Shown here: positions 59,101-64,000 of the stretch, piece by piece | How the letters are laid out: the number at the start of each line of letters is the position of its first letter | Numbering within the stretch: the first letter of the stretch is position 1 | Assembly (NCBI GenBank): GCA_052180195.1 | Contig: CP197469.1 | Source of the DNA: Gottfriedia sp002574545 | GTDB lineage: Bacteria > Bacillota > Bacilli > Bacillales > Bacillaceae_G | Reading direction: 5' to 3' (one strand) | Length of the DNA stretch: 64,000 nucleotides | Translations under genes and position numbers: made by a program | Notes under the pieces: model-generated | Told to the model about the DNA's origin: nothing | What the model saw: only the letters and a program-made list of their open reading frames with translations | The model's database searches: none

Positions 59101-59138
59101 TAAATAGAGATATGAATATAATCACATTTACACCTTAA
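56103..59138 (+). CDS. collagen-like protein with cysteine-rich N-terminus and globular C-terminal domain
   Basis: This is a 1011-residue, three-part protein. Residues about 10-78 contain roughly 25 Cys in CKDCDCKSCKKHK-type repeats; a 39-bp DNA unit is duplicated at about 56170-56245. From about 80 (RGPRGKKGKTGPQGVTG) to about 880 run G-x-T triplets, mainly GAT, GVT, GST and GTT, with GPT and GET increasing toward the end. This is the threonine-rich collagen type of Bacillus exosporium glycoproteins such as BclA. The last 130 residues (QRPTLTFAENAGTIAVFPPI onward) look like a beta jelly-roll trimerisation tip. TTG at 56103 follows AAAAGGTGATAAT. No signal peptide is visible. Surface or exosporium location is inferred. 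Confidence 0.9.
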   Translation: MGKDNKENRKSCNCKDCKCKCKDCDCKSCKKHKCKDCDCKSCKKHKCKDCGCKDCKKCKCKDCICKDSKECYCCDKCCRGPRGKKGKTGPQGVTGATGATGATGVTGIGITGITGATGITGVIGSTGSTGVTGITGATGATGVAGATGTTGVTGATGETGTTGVTGVTGVTGVTGVTGSTGATGSSGVTGTTGTTGTTGTTGTTGTTGTTGTTGTTGVTGVTGVTGVTGVTGVTGVTGSTGPTGTTGVTGVTGSTGATGVTGVTGVTGTTGVTGETGVTGSSGVTGTTGTTGVTGSTGSTGAIGSTGSTGVTGSTGATGATGSTGATGSTGVTGETGATGSTGVTGVTGVTGVTGSTGVTGETGVTGSTGVTGSTGATGVTGSTGATGSTGATGSTGVTGETGATGSTGVTGVSGSTGSTGVTGITGITGTTGSTGSTGATGATGSTGVTGETGATGSTGVTGTTGVTGSTGSTGVAGSTGVAGATGATGVTGSTGSTGSTGSTGVTGSTGATGVTGLTGATGVTGATGVSGSTGSTGVTGTTGATGVTGSTGSTGVTGETGTTGATGTTGSTGATGVTGATGATGATGATGATGVTGPTGATGITGATGATGVTGTTGTTGTTGETGPTGATGATGTTGATGVTGPTGATGETGATGETGPTGATGATGTTGTTGPTGETGATGATGTTGATGVTGPTGATGETGATGETGPTGATGATGTTGTTGATGATGATGPTGATGTTGPTGATGTTGATGVTGPTGATGATGATGTTGTTGATGVTGVTGPTGATGTTGTTGATGPTGATGSTGPTGITGSTGVTGVTGTTGVTGTTGTTGPTGSTGPTGATGITGSTGVTGVTGTTGVTGATGVTGPTGQRPTLTFAENAGTIAVFPPINTEVTIVSITQAVLANQQLKIDYATAIELVVTANWTVTFQLRLYRDATLIDTRVFNTNQTTAGTHRFQFASTQVAIAPANATSTYSLRVIFTTSVSVTSASAINRDMNIITFTP
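56351..58740 (+). repeat. collagen-coding 9-bp/18-bp repeat tract
   Basis: About 2.4 kb of GGA-GYA-ACN-type triplets. Shorter synonymous blocks recur, for example the GTAACAGGTGAGACTGGGG blocks at about 56912, 57094, 57178 and 57293. In the last third, longer duplicated blocks appear with GGCCCAACGGGAGCAAC. The long minus-strand ORFs here are artefacts of this composition. Confidence 0.9.
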
Positions 59139-59174
59139 GTTAGAAGTAAAATAATAAATTAATATTTCTCTGTC

Positions 59175-59229
59175 ACCTAATCATAGACAGTTTAAAACGT
59201 TCTGCTGTTTATGATTAGGGGTTTTTTTA
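59175..59229 (+). terminator. terminator of the collagen-like gene
   Basis: CCTAATCATA pairs with TATGATTAGG, followed by GGTTTTTTTAG. Confidence 0.75.
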
Positions 59230-59338
59230 GTAGTGTTTAAGAAACGAAGGGTGAAGAGGAAGCTTAATCTTCAACAAAAACATTTTTATTTTTTTCACAT
59301 ACTTTAATAAAAACAAAAAAATTTAGGATGTGGAGAAT

Positions 59339-59791
59339 TTGAATCGCTCTAATGGCCGTAAAGTTGATCAGATAAGGTTTGATATTGAATATAGAACCCA
59401 ATTTACTTTTATAGTAAATGATGAAACTTTAAATTGTGTATTAAAAGGTATTGCTAACGATTCAGTGAATATTGTTGGGATTTTAATGACAAAAAGTGGT
59501 GAAAATAATAATTTCGTTAGACTTGTACCTGGAACAACCGAATCGCAGAATAAACGGGATCTTAAAGTCGTTAGAGAGTCACTTGAATCCACCAATGTGA
59601 AATTTAAGGAAGAAACAATTTTAGCTATATTAAATATTCCAGCTGGTACTCCAGGAGTATTTAGTAAAATTTACGATAATTTGTGGCGGAAGGTTGGAGT
59701 GAAATCATTTTATATAGGTGAAAAAGATAGTATTTTTTTAACTGTAACTAATGTAAAGAAAGCAACGGAAATATTAAGGAATGACTACTAG
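59339..59791 (+). CDS. hypothetical protein, possibly ACT-like
   Basis: This 150-residue soluble protein contains QIRFDIEYRTQFTFIVNDET, GIANDSVNIVGILMTKSGEN and, in the C-terminal half, FSKIYDNLWRKVGVKSFYIG. The alternating strand-helix-strand order around GIANDSVNIVGI resembles an ACT domain, but the match is weak. TTG at 59339 is about ten bases after AGGAT; GTG at 59330 is too close. It follows the collagen-like gene after a terminator, so it is probably separate. Confidence 0.55.
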   Translation: MNRSNGRKVDQIRFDIEYRTQFTFIVNDETLNCVLKGIANDSVNIVGILMTKSGENNNFVRLVPGTTESQNKRDLKVVRESLESTNVKFKEETILAILNIPAGTPGVFSKIYDNLWRKVGVKSFYIGEKDSIFLTVTNVKKATEILRNDY

Positions 59792-59862
59792 ATAGAATGC
59801 GTACATCATTGTGAATAAGCTTAATATAGACTTCTGTAGTTTTAGGTGACCTAAATAAAAAG

Positions 59863-60108
59863 TTAATCTTCGTTTTGAATAATATATTTTTGTATTAATT
59901 TGTTAGCTAATTCTATTCCATTTTCAGTTAAGTAAACTGATTTAGCACGATTACTAAAAAATATGAGTTTATTATTCGATAATTTATTTAATGTATCAAA
60001 AGGATAGCCCTTCCAACTTCTAAGTGTAGTTTCACCTGATACAGTGTGTTCTTCAAATGCTGTTAAATATAATAACAATAAAGTTAATTCATCGATTTGT
60101 TCTTGCAT
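59863..60108 (-). CDS. DUF6429-like small winged-helix protein
   Basis: This 81-residue protein reads MQEQIDELTLLLLYLTAFEE, the block TLRSWKGYPFDTLNKLSNNK, and SNRAKSVYLTENGIELANKL. This is the DUF6429 pattern (IDELTLLLLYLTSWxE, RSWKGYxFDxL, KSVYLTExG). The layout is that of a small winged helix. ATG follows AAAGGAACAATTTGAA. Role unknown. Confidence 0.75.
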   Translation of the reverse strand: MQEQIDELTLLLLYLTAFEEHTVSGETTLRSWKGYPFDTLNKLSNNKLIFFSNRAKSVYLTENGIELANKLIQKYIIQNED

Positions 60109-60147
60109 TTCAAATTGTTCCTTTCTAATTTTTAATTAAAATATAAA

Positions 60148-60196
60148 GGAAATAAGAGGAAACTTTTTTAATATAAGGTTTCCTCTTATTTCTAAC
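60148..60196. terminator. bidirectional terminator
   Basis: AAATAAGAGGAAAC and GTTTCCTCTTATTT perfect 14-bp stem. Confidence 0.8.
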
Positions 60197-60399
60197 TAAT
60201 AAACTATAAGTTGGTAAAAATTTGATAAGACCCAATTGTAAAACAGTAGTTTTCGTTTTATTAAATACCTTTACGAACTAAAAATAAAAAGATGAAAAAG
60301 TAAAATAAAATCGAGGGAAATACCAAAAATAGGAAACAATACAAACTAAGTACGAAGATACACAAATTAAGATTGAACTACATACGAAAGGAGAATTTT

Positions 60400-60825
60400 A
60401 TGAATATAAAATTCTTGTTTATATTAAATGACTATATCCCTACAGAACCGGCTTATGTTGCCAATACTGGTAAATACATAGATGGCTCATTAAATATTTA
60501 TTTAAATGAAACGTTATTTTTTCATGATCCTAATTTAAATCTTACGGAGTTTGCGAGTCAATTAAGTGAATGGGTTCAAAAGGTAGAAAATGGATCAAGA
60601 GATAACATGAATTATGAATCAATTAATCGAAATGAAGATCTTATGAATTTCCTGTATAAAGGTGATGACAAGTGGGGGATTTATTCGGTGTGGCAACTGT
60701 TTGAACCGACAGAATATATTAATACAGAGGTATTAGTTGAGTCTGTAAATAGATTTCTTACTGCGTTAAATGATGGACTTATTGAAATTAATTATGATTA
60801 CACGTTAGATAAATTTAATCAGTAA
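60400..60825 (+). CDS. hypothetical soluble protein
   Basis: This 141-residue protein reads MNIKFLFILNDYIPTEPAYV, then NLTEFASQLSEWVQKVENGS and KGDDKWGIYSVWQLFEPTEY. The size and acidic composition resemble small immunity-type or DUF proteins of bacilli, but I assign none. ATG at 60400 is eight bases after AAAGGAG. It ends at a strong terminator. Confidence 0.65.
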   Translation: MNIKFLFILNDYIPTEPAYVANTGKYIDGSLNIYLNETLFFHDPNLNLTEFASQLSEWVQKVENGSRDNMNYESINRNEDLMNFLYKGDDKWGIYSVWQLFEPTEYINTEVLVESVNRFLTALNDGLIEINYDYTLDKFNQ

Positions 60826-60840
60826 TTTTTATAATAAATA

Positions 60841-60890
60841 AATGCGCTAAAAAAGAGTTGCAGGAGTAACTCTTCTTTAGCGCATTTTAA
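60841..60890 (+). terminator. terminator
   Basis: AATGCGCTAAAAAAGAGTT and AACTCTTCTTTAGCGCATT form a long stem. The 60.9-61.5 kb gap beyond holds a broken mini-gene and a short hairpin. Confidence 0.8.
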
Positions 60891-61234
60891 TAGGGTAATT
60901 TAATATGGAATCCACAGAAGCAGATGAAAAATTTTACGTTGTGTTATTAATAAAATTAAAAGAAAAATCACTCTTACCATGAAGATAAAAGTGATTTGCA
61001 TCTGTTTGCCAATGCCACCAAGTAAACAAGGTTAATATAGATTATGTTAGAAAATAAAAATAGTTCTATTTCCCTATGTGGTAATAATTTCCATTTTTGA
61101 TAATATACGGATTTCAAATTGAGGGTGACGTGGAAAGTAATTGAATTTTTTATTTTTATCGAGATAGTATCAAATTTTCTAAGTTATCTGTTAAAATGAT
61201 TCATAAGATTAATCATAAAAGGAGAAATTAATTT

Positions 61235-61355
61235 ATGTAGGAAGTATTTTCCAAAAAGGATCATACTATTAATCACTTCATTGATGATTTTACTAATAAT
61301 ATTTGGAGCATTACTTTCTTTAACTTATTCCTTTAATAGCTTAATGAGAAAATGA
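61235..61355 (+). pseudogene. 36-codon membrane peptide gene with a disrupted start
   Basis: AAAGGAG followed by ATG is out of frame by one base with an open frame RKYFPKRIILLITSLMILLI, IFGALLSLTYSFNSLMRK, stop. ATGTAGG in place of ATG-AGG (one extra T) would explain it. It was a single-helix membrane peptide with a basic head. Confidence 0.4.
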
Positions 61356-61400
61356 AATTAACAGAAAGTCACTGATACATTTTAAAAGATTACTTTTAAC

Positions 61401-61429
61401 TAAAAAGCTCTGAATAAGGGCTTTTTGTA
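61401..61429 (+). terminator. short terminator-like hairpin
   Basis: AAAAAGCTCTGAATAAGGGC then TTTTTGT. Confidence 0.55.
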
Positions 61430-61500
61430 CTTCTGAAATTAAAATCAATTAATTAAATGCTAGGACACTTGTATAATACGAAGCTGGAGGAGAATTTTTA

Positions 61501-62562
61501 ATGAGTCAAAAAAGAATCAGAGATTATGGTGTTAATATCGGGTACCTGGAAACAGGAAGACTTAATTCTATTACGGATGTTGAGGGAGTTACAGTGGGTC
61601 ATGTAACGATTAGTGAACAAGACATCCAAACTGGTGTTACAGCAATATTTCCTCATCAAGGAAATTTATTTAAGGAAAAGTTAATCGCGTCCTCTCATGT
61701 AATTAATGGGTTTGGTAAGTCGATGGGAACGATTCAGATTAATGAGTTGGGGACGATCGAAACACCAATTATTTTAACAAACACTCTAAGTATTGGAACT
61801 GCTGCAGACGCTTTAATTGAATATATGTTAGATCATAATCCAGAGATAGGTCGTACGACAGGAACTGTTAACCCAGTAATATGTGAGTGTAATGATATGC
61901 TTTTAAATGATGTACGTGCTAGATTTATTACGAAAGACCATGTTTTCCAAGCATTACGAAACGCTTCTTCAGATGTGAAAGAAGGAACTGTTGGTGCAGG
62001 AACGGGTATGCTTTGTTATTCATTAAAAGGTGGGATTGGAACAGCTTCGCGCGTTATGAAGATGGAACATGGTACATACACAATGGGTGTTTTAGTCTTA
62101 TCTAACTTTGGGATTTTAAGTGATTTAAAAGTAAATGGAAAACTAGTTGGAGCAGAATTGAGAGATTTGATCTTAAAGGAACGAGAAGAACAAGATAAGG
62201 GTTCAATCATCATGATTGTTGCAACGGACCTTCCCGTATCTGAAAGGCAACTTAATCGAATCATTAAAAGAACAGTTACGGGATTGTCAAGAACAGGCTC
62301 AATTATTACAACGGGAAGCGGTGAAGTCGTCATTGGCTTTTCGACTGCAACAAAAATACCTCATGAAAAAACATCGCATTGCATTACACTTCCAACAATA
62401 CATGAAGAAGATATTGATCTAGCATTCAGAGCTGTAGGAGAAGCAACAGAAGAAGCAGTTTTAAACTCATTGGTAACAGCAACGCATATAATTGGAAGAG
62501 ATGGAAATGAACGGCCAGCTTTTAAAGATTTAGTAGAAAAGTACAATATTAACTTAATATAG
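61501..62562 (+). CDS. P1-family (DmpA-like, S58) peptidase
   Basis: This 353-residue N-terminal-nucleophile peptidase is of the DmpA/BapA type. RIRDYGVNIGYLETGRLNSI and the TDVEGVTVGHVTI block are the family start. Precursor cleavage is expected within ITTGSGEVVIGFSTATK (about 265-281), between Gly and Ser, releasing the nucleophile Ser. GTVGAGTGMLCYSLKGGIGT is the oxyanion-region block. Relatives act as D-aminopeptidases, L-aminopeptidases or beta-peptidases. Strong GGAGGAG site. No signal peptide, so it is cytoplasmic. Confidence 0.92.
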   Translation: MSQKRIRDYGVNIGYLETGRLNSITDVEGVTVGHVTISEQDIQTGVTAIFPHQGNLFKEKLIASSHVINGFGKSMGTIQINELGTIETPIILTNTLSIGTAADALIEYMLDHNPEIGRTTGTVNPVICECNDMLLNDVRARFITKDHVFQALRNASSDVKEGTVGAGTGMLCYSLKGGIGTASRVMKMEHGTYTMGVLVLSNFGILSDLKVNGKLVGAELRDLILKEREEQDKGSIIMIVATDLPVSERQLNRIIKRTVTGLSRTGSIITTGSGEVVIGFSTATKIPHEKTSHCITLPTIHEEDIDLAFRAVGEATEEAVLNSLVTATHIIGRDGNERPAFKDLVEKYNINLI

Positions 62563-62682
62563 ATTAAGGAAATCGATAAACCTTCTAGAAAGGATTGGCC
62601 CCTTTATAGTTCTAAAAACGTAATAAAATTCATAAAATACTCTTAACTGTAATTTGGACAAGCATTAAGTTAGGAGGTCATT

Positions 62683-62952
62683 ATGAAAAAAATATATCTT
62701 GTTACTATATTTCTTATTTGTTTATATGTTAGTTTTTTAGCTTTTGATTCAATTGGAATAAACAGGTCTAATATATTACTAAAGAAACATAATCAGATTG
62801 AAACCAAAAATGGAGTAACAGCCGATCAAACTATTAATATATTGAAGCTACCTTTGCCAAATACGGATTTAAGAAAATATAGTGTAAAAAAATTACCAAT
62901 CAATGGCAGTCAAATAGAAGTAAAGAAATTAAACAATCAATCACTTAATTGA
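62683..62952 (+). CDS. small exported or anchored protein
   Basis: This 89-residue ORF has an N-terminal hydrophobic helix (IYLVTIFLICLYVSFLAFDS) that could be a signal or anchor. A basic, beta-like tail of 60 residues follows. ATG follows AGGAGG. Unknown family. Confidence 0.6.
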   Translation: MKKIYLVTIFLICLYVSFLAFDSIGINRSNILLKKHNQIETKNGVTADQTINILKLPLPNTDLRKYSVKKLPINGSQIEVKKLNNQSLN

Positions 62953-62978
62953 CACGCTAATTAATAGACTTAATAGTA

Positions 62979-63010
62979 ATAGCATTGATAAAAAGATCAA
63001 TGCTATTTTT
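62979..63010 (+). terminator. terminator
   Basis: AGCATTGATaaaaagATCAATGCT followed by ATTTTTG. Confidence 0.8.
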
Positions 63011-63148
63011 GTATTTTTTCAATTAATATCGTTTTTTTTCAGGTATTAAACAGATTACTCATCGTTTTCCTATTTTTTAGGTAGGACTATTATAAAACAA
63101 ATAGAATAAATACTTAGAAGGAATAGAGAATGTCATGGAGGATAAATA

Positions 63149-63634
63149 ATGAAAATTGGTTTTCTTATTATTGATATGCAAAAAAATTTTTTAGATGGTA
63201 AAAAAGAGACATTGAATGTTGAAGGTGCTTGTGAATATATAAATTATGTTGCTGATTTAATCCGATCAAAAAATCATTTAGTCATACATGTTAAAGATAT
63301 TGAAGGGGCAGATGAAATAAATTCTGAATTAATTTCTTTCATCCCAGAAATTAAAGTTGAAGAACAAGATATTTGTGTTTCAAAAGAACATTCAAATGCA
63401 TTTTGGAATACTGAATTAGAGCAGATTTTGAAAGAAAATGATGTTGAATTAGTTATAATAGCTGGTTTTGCGGCCGAACATTGTGTTCTATTTACGTATA
63501 ATGGAGCTAGTGAAAGAGGATTTAAACCAGTCTTATTGCAAAATGGACTATTAAGCACAAAAAGTGATGTCATAACTCAAACGTATCGTGATCGAAACAT
63601 TATTTCTTATAATGTGATCCCATACATTATTTAA
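63149..63634 (+). CDS. isochorismatase-family cysteine hydrolase
   Basis: This 161-residue single-domain protein has catalytic Asp in FLIIDMQKNF (D9), Lys in the VSKEHSNAFW region (about 79), and the nucleophile Cys in VIIAGFAAEHCVLFTYNGA (about 116). It is a second member of the family in this window and clearly diverged from the one at 11.1 kb. ATG follows TGGAGG. Substrate unknown. Confidence 0.88.
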   Translation: MKIGFLIIDMQKNFLDGKKETLNVEGACEYINYVADLIRSKNHLVIHVKDIEGADEINSELISFIPEIKVEEQDICVSKEHSNAFWNTELEQILKENDVELVIIAGFAAEHCVLFTYNGASERGFKPVLLQNGLLSTKSDVITQTYRDRNIISYNVIPYII

Positions 63635-63656
63635 TAAAAAAATAGATTGATAAAGT

Positions 63657-63698
63657 AAAAAAGTGCTCTTATATGTTTGGTCCTTAGAGCACTTTTGG
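63657..63698. terminator. terminator
   Basis: AAAAGTGCTCTTA and TTAGAGCACTTTT hairpin between convergent genes. Confidence 0.8.
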
Positions 63699-63755
63699 AA
63701 TTGTAGAATAAAACTAAAAACTATTGTAAATCTAAAGATCGTTCCTTATCTTCTT

Positions 63756-63899
63756 CTATTGGATACGGATTAGTTCATAAATATCAGAGTCATACCGAAC
63801 TCTATTATGCTTGGATTCATTTCGCTCTATTTCTTCTATTTCTTCTCGTAACTCTCCAAACCACCAAAATTTGATCTCAGTTAATAAATTAGTAAGCAT
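63756..63899 (-). CDS. 47-residue charged protein
   Basis: The ORF reads MLTNLLTEIKFWWFGELREE, IEEIERNESKHNRVRYDSDI, then YELIRIQ. It has an amphipathic head with WW and a highly charged helix. ATG follows AGGGGGAATAAA, a good site. Unknown family. Confidence 0.55.
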   Translation of the reverse strand: MLTNLLTEIKFWWFGELREEIEEIERNESKHNRVRYDSDIYELIRIQ

Positions 63900-64000
63900 T
63901 TTATTCCCCCTATTTTGAATAATGCCTTAACACGATTAGATTATATATCCATTTTTTTAAGCCAATATTGATCTGATGTAAAAGTTAATAAAGTTTTTAT

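Overview
The window is low-GC, endospore-former DNA from the Firmicutes. It carries spoVK, a spore-type collagen-like protein, Bacillus-style GTG and TTG starts with strong AAGGAGG sites, and the gene order miaA-hfq ... spoVK ... hflX-ynbB. A member of the Bacillaceae close to the B. cereus group or Gottfriedia is the likeliest host; the genus is an inference.

Region 1 (1-1.25 kb, minus strand). The 5' two thirds of htpX is preceded by two tiny basic ORFs, one FbpB-like. Upstream of these lie a terminator and a yybP-ykoY type Mn2+ riboswitch.

Region 2 (about 1.45-20.7 kb) is an accessory gene field. It holds mostly one-gene units: small membrane proteins, lipoproteins, a GNAT acetyltransferase, a SUMF1-domain protein, an isochorismatase, an Imm59-like protein, a DinB protein, CarD, and an AcfC-like protein with a COG4315 lipoprotein. 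Several genes are broken. The units are separated by copies of one intergenic module of about 90 bp: a palindrome, a terminator-like hairpin, and a conserved tail. An IS110-family element sits exactly inside one module. Its non-coding end encodes a bridge-RNA-like transcript whose guide segments match the module palindrome. A second, internally deleted copy of the same element lies at 9.9-10.2 kb, also in a module.

Region 3 (20.7-33.3 kb) is metabolic. It holds a 5'-3' exonuclease, a threonine deaminase, an ArsR/OYE/MFS regulon with three matching operators, a threonine catabolic set (kbl, tdh, second deaminase, APC permease), and an unusual fusion of a degenerate dihydroorotate-dehydrogenase barrel to a duplicated membrane domain.

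Region 4 (33.4-42.3 kb) is the conserved miaA-hfq-spoVK-hflX-ynbB neighbourhood. It is interrupted by a PaiB-like gene, a degenerate tyrosine recombinase and a roughly 850-bp array of 52-bp hairpin repeats. glnRA, which follows ynbB in B. subtilis, is not here.

Region 5 (42.4-64 kb) holds an MFS gene behind a Fur-like box, a VanZ protein, an atypical kinase, a PadR-controlled split permease, a DUF2975/HTH pair, DUF817, many small membrane proteins and lipoproteins, an L,D-transpeptidase, a 1011-residue collagen-like protein with a cysteine-rich N-terminus, a P1/DmpA peptidase and a second isochorismatase-family protein.
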